Source: Micromonospora sp. NBRC 110009
GTDB taxonomy: Bacteria; Actinomycetota; Actinomycetes; Mycobacteriales; Micromonosporaceae
DNA length: 64,000 bases
Reading direction: 5' to 3'
Assembly (NCBI RefSeq): GCF_030518795.1
Contig: NZ_CP130427.1
Location: 6,386,001 to 6,450,000 of the forward strand
In this document: one piece after another, positions 1-14,531 of the stretch
Position numbering within the stretch: the stretch's first letter is position 1
How the letters are laid out: the number at the start of each line of letters is the position of its first letter
The notes under the pieces: model-generated
Told to the model about the DNA's origin: nothing
What the model saw: the letters and a program-made list of their open reading frames with translations, nothing else
Databases searched by the model: none
Position numbers and translations under genes: made by a program

Positions 1-335
1 ACCAGGTGCTGATCTGCGTGGCCCAGCGGCTGGCCGCGTTCGCCGGGGACAACCTCGTCGCCCGGCTCGGCGGTGACGAGTTCGCCGGGCTGCTGGCCGG
101 CCCGACGGTGGACCGGCGCTGGATCGAGCACGCCACCCGCCGGCTCTGCGAGGCGCTCGCCGCCCCGATCCCGCTCGGCACCCGGACGGTCCAGGTGACC
201 GCCTCCGTGGGGCTCGCCCCGGTGCACGGGCCCACCCAGTTGACCGAGGCGCTCTGCCGGGCCGACGCCGCGATGTACCAGGCGAAGAGCGTCGGCGCGG
301 CCCGGGCGGCCCGACAGCTCGTGGCCGAATACTGA
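1..335 (+). CDS. GGDEF-domain protein, C-terminal part (5' end outside window)
   Basis: This is the C-terminal end of a diguanylate cyclase-type protein; the reading frame is open from the window edge, so the start is missing. The catalytic GGDEF motif is intact within LARLGGDEFAGLLAG-like sequence at about bases 68-82. It is followed by the usual later signatures of the domain, VTASVGLAPV and ADAAMYQAKSVG. Active members condense two GTP into cyclic di-GMP. The stop lies just after the end of the domain, so no EAL domain follows. Sensor domains, if any, lie outside the window. Activity is inferred only from the intact motif. Confidence 0.9.
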   Translation, partial: QVLICVAQRLAAFAGDNLVARLGGDEFAGLLAGPTVDRRWIEHATRRLCEALAAPIPLGTRTVQVTASVGLAPVHGPTQLTEALCRADAAMYQAKSVGAARAARQLVAEY

Positions 336-343
336 GCGGCCGG

Positions 344-1348
344 TCAGTCCGCCCAGCGGCCCAGGTCGCGCAGCGCGCGTCGAGCCAGGCTGACCAGACC
401 CAGTGGCGACAGCAGCTCGACCACGATCCGCAGGGCCCGCACCCGGTCGGCCTCCGCACGGCCGGGGTCGGCCGCGTCCGCCGACCAGCTCCAGATGTCG
501 TCCAGCGCCCGCACCCCGAGCTGGTACGCGAGCCGGACCGGATCCGGTTCCACCGGCCCGTAGCCGGCCCGGAAGGCCGCCTCGTCCACCCGTCCCCGCG
601 GCGCGAAGGCCGGCCCGCCGCCGATCACGAACATCAGGTCCCGTTCCCGTGGGGCCAGCACGGCGTCGTCCCAGTCGATCAGCCAGACCTGCCCGTCGGC
701 GCCGAGCAGCAGGTTGCCCAGGTGCGGGTCGCCGTGGCAGACCACCAGCTCCGCCGGCCGGGCCCGCAGCTCCGCGCCGAGCCGGTCCACCGCCGCCAGC
801 AGGCGCGCGAGGTCGGCGGCGGCCGCCCGCCAGTGGCCGGCCGTCTCCCGCGTCCACCGGTCCGCGGCGTCGTCCACCGCGCGCAGCCGGCGGTCGGTCC
901 GCCGGAACGCCGCGGCGACCGCGGCGTGGGTGTGGTCCTCCCGGGGCAGCTCGGCCAGCTCGGCGGTGACCGGGACCGCGTGCGCGGCGGCGAGCAGCGC
1001 GCCGTACCCGCGCCAGTGGGCGGGGCGCATGCCGCCGGCGGGGGCGCGTTCGTCGGAGACCCACGGCACCACGGTGAGCCGCCGTCCGTCGTGGACCGCG
1101 CCGAGCCGCCCGTCCCGGGTGGTCAGCGGTGCCGCGATGCCCGGTACGCCCTGCCGGACGAGCCGCGCCGTCACCACCGCGCCGGCCGGGGTGCCCCCGC
1201 CGGTGAGTTTCACCGCGTAGTCGTGGCCGTCGGCGGTGGTGGCCCGCCACAGCCGGGCGGCCGGGTCCGCGCCGAGGTCCACCGGCACGGTGGTGAGCAG
1301 GGTCAGCCCGAACTCCTCGGCGACCCGGGCGGCGAGCCGCGCGTCCAC
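344..1348 (-). CDS. Phosphotransferase of the aminoglycoside phosphotransferase (APH) family
   Basis: A kinase-like protein of about 334 residues. The Brenner motif HGDPHLGN lies near residues 205-212 and the metal-binding IDWDD near 224-228. A candidate ATP-binding Lys lies in YAVKLTGGG near residue 47. The family phosphorylates small hydroxylated molecules; the substrate here cannot be told and antibiotic resistance should not be assumed. The GTG at 1348 was chosen because it begins just after the stop of the upstream PemK-like gene at 1360 and the fold starts there. A longer in-frame extension would run back inside that gene and looks like shadow sequence. The two genes are probably co-transcribed. 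Confidence 0.85.
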   Translation of the reverse strand: MDARLAARVAEEFGLTLLTTVPVDLGADPAARLWRATTADGHDYAVKLTGGGTPAGAVVTARLVRQGVPGIAAPLTTRDGRLGAVHDGRRLTVVPWVSDERAPAGGMRPAHWRGYGALLAAAHAVPVTAELAELPREDHTHAAVAAAFRRTDRRLRAVDDAADRWTRETAGHWRAAAADLARLLAAVDRLGAELRARPAELVVCHGDPHLGNLLLGADGQVWLIDWDDAVLAPRERDLMFVIGGGPAFAPRGRVDEAAFRAGYGPVEPDPVRLAYQLGVRALDDIWSWSADAADPGRAEADRVRALRIVVELLSPLGLVSLARRALRDLGRWAD

Positions 1349-1359
1349 GCGCCGCCCCG

Positions 1360-1854
1360 TCAGCGCCAGCCGTAACCGGCGCGCAGCGCCTGGCCCACCC
1401 GGTCGAACCGGCGCCGGTCCAGCACCGCGCCCTCGCGGCGGATGCAGTCCTCGCGCATGGTGAGCACCCGGTCGAGGCGTACCCAGCTCGGGCGCCGGTC
1501 GTGGTCCCACTCCCCCGGGCCGAGGGCCAGCCAGTGCCGCTGCCCGTCCCGCTCGCTCTGGCTGGAGAGCATCAGCCCGAACAGCGTCCGGCTCTGCCGG
1601 CCGACCACCAGCACCGGCCGGTCCTTGCCCTGACGCGGGTCGTCCTCGTACGGGACCCAGGTCCAGACGATCTCCCCCGGGTCGGCCTGGCCGTCCAGCT
1701 CCGGGGCGTACGCCAGCTCGCGCCGCTGCAGCGCGGCGACCTGGCGCCGCCGGGCGACCTGGGCCGGGATCGGCCCGGCGGTCCGGGCCGGCACGGTCGT
1801 GCCCCCGGTGAGCCGACCGAACCGGGACGCCACGCTCCTCAACAGACCTGCCAC
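1360..1854 (-). CDS. PemK/MazF-like protein
   Basis: A protein of about 164 residues with the PemK/MazF-type core: a GEIVWTWVPYED strand region, then GKDRPVLVVGRQ, then LGPGEWDHDRRPSWVRLDRV. Classical members are endoribonuclease toxins that cleave mRNA. This version has an N-terminal extension with a basic stretch and no antitoxin gene beside it, so it may be a stand-alone relative rather than a toxin-antitoxin module. The GTG at 1854 gives a sensible N-terminus (VAGLLRSVASRFGRL); upstream codons overlap the divergent promoter region. It is followed directly by the phosphotransferase gene, which starts about a dozen bases after its stop. Confidence 0.7.
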   Translation of the reverse strand: MAGLLRSVASRFGRLTGGTTVPARTAGPIPAQVARRRQVAALQRRELAYAPELDGQADPGEIVWTWVPYEDDPRQGKDRPVLVVGRQSRTLFGLMLSSQSERDGQRHWLALGPGEWDHDRRPSWVRLDRVLTMREDCIRREGAVLDRRRFDRVGQALRAGYGWR

Positions 1855-1945
1855 GGCCGGCAGCCTATCCGCACCCGGGAAGGCGGCCGCGACGCGGGGC
1901 GAAACCCGGTGGCCGGGCCGGCCGGTCCTCGGCGACGATCCCCCG

Positions 1946-2548
1946 GTGACTGTTCCCCGCCACCAGATCCGGGCCGCCTTCACCGCCGACACGGTCACCG
2001 TCTACCAGGCGTACGGCCCGGAGGTCGCCGACCCGGCGCTGGCCGCCGGCCGGTTCGTGCCGCCCTTCAGCCGGGACCGGATGACCTGGATCAAGCCGTC
2101 GTTCCGGTGGATGATGTACCGCTGCGGCTGGGCGCTCAAGCCCGGACAGGAGCGGGTGCTGGCGGTCGAGATCAGTCGGTCCGGCTTCGAGTGGGCCCTC
2201 GCGCACGCCTGCCTCAGCGGCTACGACCCCCGGCTGCACGGCGACCGGGCCGCCTGGCGGCGGCAGCTCCGGTCCAGCCCGGTCCGCGTGCAGTGGGACC
2301 CCGAGCGGTCGCTGCGGCTGGCGCCGCTGCCGTACCGCGCGGTGCAGGTGGGGCTCTCCGGCGACGCGGTACGCCGCTACGTCGACGACTGGCTCGTCGG
2401 CCTCACCGACGTCACGCCGCTGGCCCGGGCCGTGCACGGCCGGCTCAATGACGGCGACGAGCCCGGCGCGGCCGGGCTGCTGCCGGTCGAGCGCCCGTAC
2501 CCGCTGCCTGCCGAGGTGGCCCGGGTGGTCGACGCCAGTTCGGACTGA
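1946..2548 (+). CDS. DUF4291 family protein
   Basis: A protein of about 200 residues recognised by the DUF4291 pattern: an opening near VPRHQIRAAFTADTVTVYQAYGPEVADPAL, then DRMTWIKPSFRWMMYRCGW, then VRVQWDPER. The family has no established biochemical function that I know of. The GTG at 1946 matches where the family normally starts. The gene is divergent from the PemK-like gene, with 91 bases between the two starts that must hold both promoters. It is complete and shows no sign of damage. Confidence 0.8.
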   Translation: MTVPRHQIRAAFTADTVTVYQAYGPEVADPALAAGRFVPPFSRDRMTWIKPSFRWMMYRCGWALKPGQERVLAVEISRSGFEWALAHACLSGYDPRLHGDRAAWRRQLRSSPVRVQWDPERSLRLAPLPYRAVQVGLSGDAVRRYVDDWLVGLTDVTPLARAVHGRLNDGDEPGAAGLLPVERPYPLPAEVARVVDASSD

Positions 2549-2612
2549 ACCGGGGAGGGCGCCCCGCCGGCCCGGGTGGTTGACTCGGCCTGGTCGGGAG
2601 GGAGGGGTCGGC

Positions 2613-3035
2613 ATGACCTTCGAGGTGCGCACGCGCAGCCTGCCGGACCGGCCGGCGGCGATCGGCTCGGCCGGTCCGTTCACGCTGGTGCTGGACCGCC
2701 CGGCGGACGGCGGCGGGGACGGCCTCGGCTTCAACGGCGGGCAGCTGCTCTACCTGGCCGTGGCCGGCTGCGTCTCCAACGACCTGTTCCGGGAGGCGCG
2801 GGCACTGGGAATCACCCTGCACCGGGTCGAGGTCACCGTGCACGGCGACTTCACCGGCGACCCGGCGGTGTCGACGGAGATCAGCTACGACGTGCAGGTG
2901 GCCGGCGACGCGGACGACGCGCGGCTGCGCGAGCTGGTGGCCCGGGTCGACGCGATCGCGGAGATCCCCAACTCGCTGCGCCGGGGCACACCGGTGCGGC
3001 TGCGGCACGCCGAGGTGACCGGCGACGCGGCCTGA
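2613..3035 (+). CDS. OsmC family protein
   Basis: A protein of about 140 residues with the OsmC/Ohr fold signature: GFNGGQLLYLAVAGCVSNDLF, with the conserved helix Cys, followed by HRVEVTVHGDF. Classical OsmC/Ohr proteins reduce organic peroxides with a pair of cysteines. Only one Cys is visible here, so this is an OsmC-like member and peroxidase activity is doubtful. The ATG at 2613 follows a strong purine-rich ribosome site (GGGAGGGAGGGG). The gene runs in the same direction as the DUF4291 gene with a 64-base gap, and it converges on the methyltransferase gene downstream. Confidence 0.8.
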   Translation: MTFEVRTRSLPDRPAAIGSAGPFTLVLDRPADGGGDGLGFNGGQLLYLAVAGCVSNDLFREARALGITLHRVEVTVHGDFTGDPAVSTEISYDVQVAGDADDARLRELVARVDAIAEIPNSLRRGTPVRLRHAEVTGDAA

Positions 3036-3053
3036 CGCGCGGGCTCGCTCGGG

Positions 3054-3803
3054 TCAGGCCGGGCGGCGGGCCAGGACCAGGGTGGTACGCAGGTCCATGA
3101 CGACGGTGCCGCCGAACCCGTCGACGGCCGCGCCGACCGCGGCGAGCACCCGCTCGCGCAGCTCGGGCGGGCGTTTGAGCTGCGGCGAGAACGTGCTGAC
3201 CAACCGCAGGTAGGCGGCGGTGTCCAGCGGCACCGCCCGGCGGAAGGGCAACGACCGCACGTCGGTGAAGAGGCCGCTGGCCACCACGTCGTCGTGGAAC
3301 CAGCTCTCCGGACGGTCGTACGTCGGCTGCGGATCGGCCGACTCGAACGCCGCCCGCAGCGCCGCGGCGTCGTCCGGGTCGACGTAGTCGTAACGGTGGG
3401 CGAAGACGGCCAGGGTGCCGCCGGGGGCGAGCGCGTCGTGGGCCCGCAGGTTGCGGGTGGCCGGATCGAGCCAGTGCCAGGCCATCGCGCAGGCCAGCGC
3501 CGGCACCCCACCGGGCGGCGGGCGCCACCCCTCGAAGGGCACGTTCACCACCTCGACCTGAGGGAACCGGGCCGCGAGCACCCGCGCCATCCGCGGGTCC
3601 GGCTCGACGCAGGTCATCGGCGCGCCCAGGCCGAGCAGCGCCCGGGTGGCCAGGCCGGTCCCGGCGCCGACCTCGACGAGGGCGCCGGGCCCGCGGCCGT
3701 GGTAGGCCCGGATCGCCTCGACGATCTCCGGCGGATAGCCTGGGCGGGCCTCGTCGTAACCGCCGGCCACCTCACCGAAGAGCTGCGACATGGATCGCAT
3801 CAT
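3054..3803 (-). CDS. Class I SAM-dependent methyltransferase
   Basis: A protein of about 249 residues. The N-terminus FGEVAGGYDEARPGYPPEI is typical of a large group of small-molecule methyltransferases. The SAM-binding motif I is LVEVGAGTGLATRALL, followed by the acidic motif II CVEPDPRM and a motif resembling ACAMAWHWLDP. The acceptor is unknown. Two adjacent ATG codons (3803 and 3800) and one at 3791 are all possible starts; none has an obvious ribosome site, and the longest was chosen. It is divergent from the Nudix gene with only about 40 bases between the starts. Confidence 0.85.
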   Translation of the reverse strand: MMRSMSQLFGEVAGGYDEARPGYPPEIVEAIRAYHGRGPGALVEVGAGTGLATRALLGLGAPMTCVEPDPRMARVLAARFPQVEVVNVPFEGWRPPPGGVPALACAMAWHWLDPATRNLRAHDALAPGGTLAVFAHRYDYVDPDDAAALRAAFESADPQPTYDRPESWFHDDVVASGLFTDVRSLPFRRAVPLDTAAYLRLVSTFSPQLKRPPELRERVLAAVGAAVDGFGGTVVMDLRTTLVLARRPA

Positions 3804-3844
3804 CGCAGGGCGGGCCGGTCGCCGCCGACCCCTTGGGAGGTGTC

Positions 3845-4363
3845 GTGCACCCCGAACTGCCCCGGGACCTGCCGCTGCTCGAACGACGCGCGGTCCGGCT
3901 GGTGGTCCTCGACGCCACCGACCGCGTGCTGCTGTTCCACACCCGCGACCCGGAGCACCCCCGCCTCGGCACCTGGTGGGAGCTGCCCGGCGGCGGGCTC
4001 GACCCCGGGGAGACGTACCTGGAGGCGGCGGTGCGGGAGCTGCGCGAGGAGACCGGGATCGTGGTCGGGCCGAGCGGCGTGGGCGCACCGACCTGGCGAC
4101 GCCGGGCCAGCTTCATCCACCGGCAGCTGCGCCACCTGCAGGACGAGGTGGTGGTCCCGGTACGGCTGCCGGGACCGGGACCGGACGTGGACGAGACGGA
4201 CCGGCTCGACTACGAGGTGGAGGACTACTTCGGCTTCCGCTGGTGGCCGGTCGCGGAGATCGTCACCGAACGGCCGCGCTGCTATCCGGGGCGGCTGCCC
4301 GAGCTGCTGCCGGCGTTCCTGGCCGGCGAGGAGATCGACGAACCGTTCGAACTCTGGTCGTGA
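3845..4363 (+). CDS. Nudix hydrolase
   Basis: A protein of about 172 residues with a perfect Nudix box, G-x5-E-x7-REL-x-EE-x-G, spanning GGGLDPGETYLEAAV and RELREETGIVV. Nudix enzymes hydrolyse nucleoside diphosphates linked to another group; the substrate is not predictable. The GTG at 3845 has a GGGAGG ribosome site at 3835-3840, though the spacing of four bases is short. A TTG at 3833 is in frame but lies before that site. The serpin gene follows 31 bases after the stop in the same direction. Confidence 0.88.
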   Translation: MHPELPRDLPLLERRAVRLVVLDATDRVLLFHTRDPEHPRLGTWWELPGGGLDPGETYLEAAVRELREETGIVVGPSGVGAPTWRRRASFIHRQLRHLQDEVVVPVRLPGPGPDVDETDRLDYEVEDYFGFRWWPVAEIVTERPRCYPGRLPELLPAFLAGEEIDEPFELWS

Positions 4364-4394
4364 CGGACGCCGCGGCAACCGGCACAGTGGAGCG

Positions 4395-5636
4395 GTGAAC
4401 CTTCTCCACGTGCCCCTGGCCCGTTACGCACAGCGGCTGCACCGCGCCGCGGGCGACGCGCACCACATCGCGTCCCCGCTCGGCGCCTGGCTGCTCCTCG
4501 CGCTCGCCGGCCCCGCCGCCAGCGGCGACGTCCGCAAGGAACTGGAGGAGGCGCTCGGCACCGACGTGGACACCGCCGCCGCGGCGGCCCACGCGCTGCT
4601 GGAGGCGCCCCACCCGCTGGTCGCCGCGGCCACCGCGCTGTGGGAGCGGACGCCCTTCGGCGGGCTGGCCGGCTGGCGGGCGAGCCTCCCGGAGCCGACG
4701 CAGGCCGGGCCGCTGCCCGACCAGGCGGCGCTGGACGCGTGGGCGCGGCAGCACACCGACGGCCTGATCGACCGGTTCCCCGTCCGGGTCACCCCGGAAA
4801 CCCTGCTGATCCTGGCCAGCGCGCTGGCCACCAGGGTGTCCTGGGCGGACCCGTTCCAGGTGGCGCCCGCCGAGCGGCTCGGGGCGGACAGCGCCTGGGC
4901 CGGTCGGCTGCGTCGGGTGCTCCACTCCCCCCGGCACGGGCACGCGAGCTGGATCGCGGCCACCACGCGGGCCGGTGACGTGGCGGTGCACGCCGCGCCG
5001 GGCCGCCCGGTGCCGACCGCGGGCGCCGAGGCCGGCCTGCTGGTGGTGTCCGTCGCCGCCGCGCCGGAGGTGCCGGCGGCGGACGTCCTCGCCGCCGCGC
5101 AGGAGATCGCCGCGTCGGCCGCCGCCGCTCCGGACGGGCCCCGCCCCGACCAGCGGTCCCTGTTCGACCTGCCGCTCGGCGACACCCCGCTGTGGACGCT
5201 GCGCGAGGAGACGGTGCACACGTTCGCGCGCGACGGGCGGGAGGAACGGAGCACGGCCGTGCTGCCCTGCTGGTCGGCGGAGAGTCGGCACGACCTGGCC
5301 GGCGTCGAGTTCGGTTTCGGCGCCGCCGCTCGGGCGCTCGGCACCCGCATCGGTGCGCCGGACCTGCCGTACGAGGCGGTCCAGTCCGCGGTGGCCCGGT
5401 TCGGGCGGTACGGCTTCGAGGCCGCCGCGGTCACAGCGTTCGGCATGGTGACCGGGCTGCCGCCGCAGGGCACCGCCCGCGTCGCGGAGCTGCGCTTCGG
5501 CCACCCGTACGCGGTGGTGGCGGTGGCCACCGACGACGCCGGCGGGCCGTGGCACGGGCTGCCGGTCTACTCGGCGTGGGTGGCCGAACCGCGGGAACTG
5601 CCTGAGGACGAACTGGCCGACCCGCCCCGACAGTAG
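4395..5636 (+). CDS. Serpin family protein
   Basis: A protein of about 413 residues resembling bacterial serpins. The conserved core TLLILASALATRVSWADPF lies near the middle. A hinge-like FEAAAVTAF leads into a candidate reactive-centre loop near residues 339-365, and the usual closing strand LRFGHPYAVVAVA follows. Inhibitory serpins trap serine proteases by inserting this loop into a beta-sheet; the small, Ala-rich hinge fits an inhibitory type. There is no signal peptide, so it would act in the cytoplasm. The GTG at 4395 follows a weak GTGGAGCG ribosome site. The family's presence is clear, but the target protease is unknown. Confidence 0.75.
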   Translation: MNLLHVPLARYAQRLHRAAGDAHHIASPLGAWLLLALAGPAASGDVRKELEEALGTDVDTAAAAAHALLEAPHPLVAAATALWERTPFGGLAGWRASLPEPTQAGPLPDQAALDAWARQHTDGLIDRFPVRVTPETLLILASALATRVSWADPFQVAPAERLGADSAWAGRLRRVLHSPRHGHASWIAATTRAGDVAVHAAPGRPVPTAGAEAGLLVVSVAAAPEVPAADVLAAAQEIAASAAAAPDGPRPDQRSLFDLPLGDTPLWTLREETVHTFARDGREERSTAVLPCWSAESRHDLAGVEFGFGAAARALGTRIGAPDLPYEAVQSAVARFGRYGFEAAAVTAFGMVTGLPPQGTARVAELRFGHPYAVVAVATDDAGGPWHGLPVYSAWVAEPRELPEDELADPPRQ

Positions 5637-5687
5637 TGAGCGCGGGGCCCCCGGTCGTGCCGCCGGAGGCCCCGCCGCTGTGCCCGT

Positions 5688-5733
5688 GAGAAGGGAACCC
5701 TTCTCTACCGCAGGCGTTAAGAAGGGGCCCTTC
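5688..5733. repeat. Paired GAAGGG/CCCTTC inverted repeats between convergent genes, likely bidirectional terminators
   Basis: Two hairpin-forming repeats lie in the gap between the serpin stop and the NRPS-MFS stop. The first, GAGAAGGGAACCCTTCTC at 5688-5705, has 8-base arms. The second, GAAGGGGCCCTTC at 5721-5733, has 6-base arms in a GTTAAG... context. Both share the AGAAGGG/CCCTTCT core. From memory, similar elements are frequent in Micromonospora and Salinispora intergenic DNA. Their position between two convergent stops suggests transcription termination for both genes. Confidence 0.6.
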
Positions 5734-5739
5734 CTTTCG

Positions 5740-11225
<5,486 letters not shown>

Positions 11226-11226
<1 letters not shown>

Positions 11227-14200
11227 CAGCGCGTTTCCTCTTCCGCCGCGAGCAGCGCGGCGACCTCGGTGTCGGAGAGTCCGTCGAGTTCGGCGGCGAT
11301 CCGCTCCTCGATCTGGGCGGCCAGGTCCGCGACCACGGGGCTGCCGAACAGCGCCCGCATCGGCAGGTCGACGTCCACCTCGGCCCGGATCCGGGCCATC
11401 GCCCGCATGCCGCGCAGCGAGTTGCCGCCGAGGGCGAAGAAGTCGTCCAGCGCGCCGACCTTCTCCACCTGGAGGATCTCGGCGTACACCTCGGCGACCA
11501 GGGACTCGGCGTCGGTGCGGGGCGGGACGTAGCTGTCCTCGGCCGGGACGGCGGCGGCCGGGGCGGGGAGCGCGGCCCGGTCCAGCTTGCCGTTCGGCGT
11601 CAGCGGCAGCGCGTCGAGCCGGACCAGCGCCGCCGGGACCAGGTGGGCGGGCAGCTCGCGGGCCAGCTCGGCGCGGACCGACTCCTCGACGGCCGGGCCG
11701 ACCAGGTAGCCGACCAGGACCGGCTCGCCGCCGTCGGTGCGCACCGCCGCGGCGGCCGCCCGGACGTCCGGGTGGGCCAGCAGGGCCGCCTCGATCTCGC
11801 CCAGCTCGATCCGCATGCCGCGCACCTTGACCTGGTCGTCCCGGCGGCCCAGGTAGTCCAGCGTGCCGTCCGGACGCCAGCGGGCCAGGTCGCCGGTGGC
11901 GTACATCCGGCTGCCCGGCGGCCCGTACGGGCAGGGCAGGAAGCGCTCGGCGGTGAGGCCGGGCCGGCGGTGGTAGCCGCGGGCCAGCTGGGTGCCCGCG
12001 ACGTAAAGCTCACCGACCACGCCCGGCGGCACCGGCCGCAGCGCGGCGTCGAGCAGCAGCGCCCCGGTGTTCCAGGTGGGCGCGCCGATCGGCACCGGGC
12101 CGGGCTCGACCGGCTCGCCGGGGGCGATCCGGGCGGCCACGCAGCCGACCGTCGCCTCGGTCGGACCGTACTCGTTGATCACCGCCACGTCCGGGTGCGC
12201 GGCCCGCCAGCCGGCTAGCTGCTCGCCGGTGAGCGCCTCGCCGCCGATGACCAGGTCGCCGGTGGGCGACAGTTCGTCGTCGAGCAGCGGCAGGTGGCTC
12301 GGGGTGACCTTGAGGAAGGTCGGCCGGCCGCCGGCCCGGGCGGCCGGCTCGTCGAGCGCGGCCAGCCGCACCGTGCCGCCGGCGGTGAGGGTGCCGAGCA
12401 GGCCGGTGACGGTGAGGTCGAACGAGACCGGCGAGTGCAGCAGCGCCGTGCCGGACAGGCCCGGGTAGGTGTGCCGGGCCCAGGCCAGGTAGGCGGTCAC
12501 CGCCCGGTGCTCCACCACCACGCCCTTAGGGCGGCCGGTGGAGCCGGAGGTGTAGAGCACGTACGCGGGATGCTCGGGACGCAGCGGGGCGAGCCGGTCG
12601 GCGTCGACGAGGTCCTCGTCGGCCTGGTCGGCACCCACCTCCCCGTCCAGCACCAGGGCGTCGGCCGGCACCAGCGCGGCGGTCTCCGGGGCGGCCACCA
12701 CCAGCGCCGGCTCGGCGTCCGCCAGCAGGTAGGCGATCCGGCCGGCCGGGTACCCGGTGTCCACCGGGACGTACGCGCCGCCGGCCTTGAGCACGGCGAG
12801 CACCGCCACCACCAGCTCCAGGCTGCGCGGCAGGGCGAGCGCGACCCGGGTCTCCGGGCCGACGCCGCGGGCCACCAGCAGCCGGGCGAGCCGGTTGGCG
12901 GCGGTGTTCAGCTCGGCGTACGTCAGCGGCGCGCCGTCGCAGACCAGCGCGACGGCGTTCGGGCCGGCCGCCGCCTGCCGCTGCACCTCGGCGACCACCG
13001 TGGTCGGCGGCACCTCGTGCGCGGTGTCGTTCCAGGCGCCCAGCACCAGGTCCCGCTCGGCGTCGGTGAGCAGCGGCAGCGCGCCGACCGGGCGGCCCGG
13101 GTGGGCGACGGCCGCGGCGAGCAGCCGGACGTACCGGTCGGCGACCGCCTCGGCGGTGGCCCGGTCGAACAGGGCCGTCCGGTAGACCAGTCGGCACTCC
13201 CCGGTGGTGATGTCGAAGGCCAGGTCGTCCTTGGTGGTGCCCAGCTCCACCGGGTCCAGGCCGGAGTCCGGGATGAAGTTCAGCGCGGTCTGGAAGATCG
13301 GCTGGACCGACGGGTCGCGCTGCGGGTGGACCGCCTCCACGATCTTCTGGAACGGGGTCTGCCCGTGCTCCATCGCGTCGACCAGGCCGTCCCAGACCCG
13401 GCCGAGCAGCTCGGCGAAGGTGGGATCGCCGGAGACGTCGCAGCGCAGCGCCACCGGGTTGACGAACATGCCGATCAGCGGGCCCAGCTCGGCGGTGTCC
13501 CGGCCCGCGGTGGAGACCCCGACGACCACGTCGGGGTCGCCGGAGATCCGGGACAGCAACGCCGCGAAGCCGGCCAGCAGCACCATGTACGGCGTGGCCG
13601 CCGCGCCGGCCGCGAGCGCGCCGACCCGGTCCAGCAGCCCGTCCGGCAGGTCGAAGCGCACCTCGTCGCCGGCGAAGCCGAGCTGGGCCGGGCGGGGCCG
13701 GTCCAGTGGCAGGCCGGTCACCGGCGGCGCGCCGGCCAGGTGGCCGGTCCAGAAGGCGAGCTGGCGCTCCAGCTCCGCGCCGGTGAGCTGGTCGCGCTGC
13801 CAGACCGCGAAGTCGGCGTACTGGATGGGCAGCTCGGGCACGGCGGCGGTGGCGCCGGTCAGCGCGGCCTCGCTGAACGCGGCGAGTTCCCGGGTGAACA
13901 GCACCGCCGAGTGGCTGTCGAAGACGGCGTGGTGCGCCACGAACAGCAGCGAAAGCGCGCCCTCGGACCGGATCAGTCGGGCCCGCCACGGCGGCGGCTC
14001 GGCCAGCCGGATCGGGGTGCGGGCCAGTTCCTCGTGCAGCGCGTCCAGCCGCTCGGCGAGGGCCGTCTCCGACAGGCCGCGCAGGTCCTCGACCGGCAGC
14101 GCGACCCGCTCGTGTGCCCGGACCACCTGCACCAGGGCGCCGTCGTCGACCCGCAGGTAGGTGCGGAGCGACTCGTGCCGGGCCACCACCTGGTTGACGA

Positions 14201-14345
14201 CCTCGGCGGCGGTCTCCGGGTCGATGCCGGCCGGGAACCGCCACGGGTTGGAGACGTTGAACACGGGCGAGTCGGCGTCCACGTCGTTGGCCATCCACAC
14301 CCGCTCCTGGGCGAAGGAGGCCGGGAAGGTCCACTCCTGCGTCAT
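11226..14345 (-). CDS. NRPS module C-A-T, predicted Asn-activating
   Basis: A protein of about 1039 residues with condensation (about 8-430), adenylation (about 445-945) and carrier (GGNSLRGM, about 970-1035) domains. The pocket read by eye is DLTKVGEVG plus Lys, one step from the known Asn pocket DLTKLGEVGK. The condensation motif is HHAVFDS near residue 138: the normally invariant Gly after the catalytic Asp is Ser, although His, His and Asp are kept. The ATG at 14345 overlaps the MbtH stop by four bases (ATGA). The neighbouring dioxygenase may hydroxylate the Asn. It probably passes its chain to the C-A-T-TE-MFS protein encoded next. Confidence 0.92.
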
Positions 14346-14530
14346 GACTGCGCCTCGCGGACCGAGCGGGGACGCATGTCCGTCCACACGGTGTCGACGT
14401 GGGCCAGGCACTCGTCGCGGGTGCCGGTGAAGCCCGCATCGTGCCAGCCGGCGGGGACGTCCCGGTCGGCCGACCAGATCGAGTACTGCTCCTCGTCGTT
14501 GCGGACGACCAGGAATCGGGGTTCGGCCAT
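14342..14530 (-). CDS. MbtH-like protein
   Basis: A protein of 62 residues matching the MbtH family: FLVVRNDEEQYSIW, then VPAGWHDAGFTGTRDECLAHV and a terminal VWTDMRPRS. These proteins bind adenylation domains and support their folding or activity. It is encoded one base after the dioxygenase stop and overlaps the Asn module by four bases, so that module is the most likely partner, although it could serve all four adenylation domains of the operon. The length is normal for the family. Confidence 0.95.
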   Translation of the reverse strand: MAEPRFLVVRNDEEQYSIWSADRDVPAGWHDAGFTGTRDECLAHVDTVWTDMRPRSVREAQS

Positions 14531-14531
14531 C

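Noticed and set aside
1360..1854. Complete toxin-antitoxin pair
   Set aside because: No antitoxin-like small gene lies upstream or downstream; the neighbour is a phosphotransferase.
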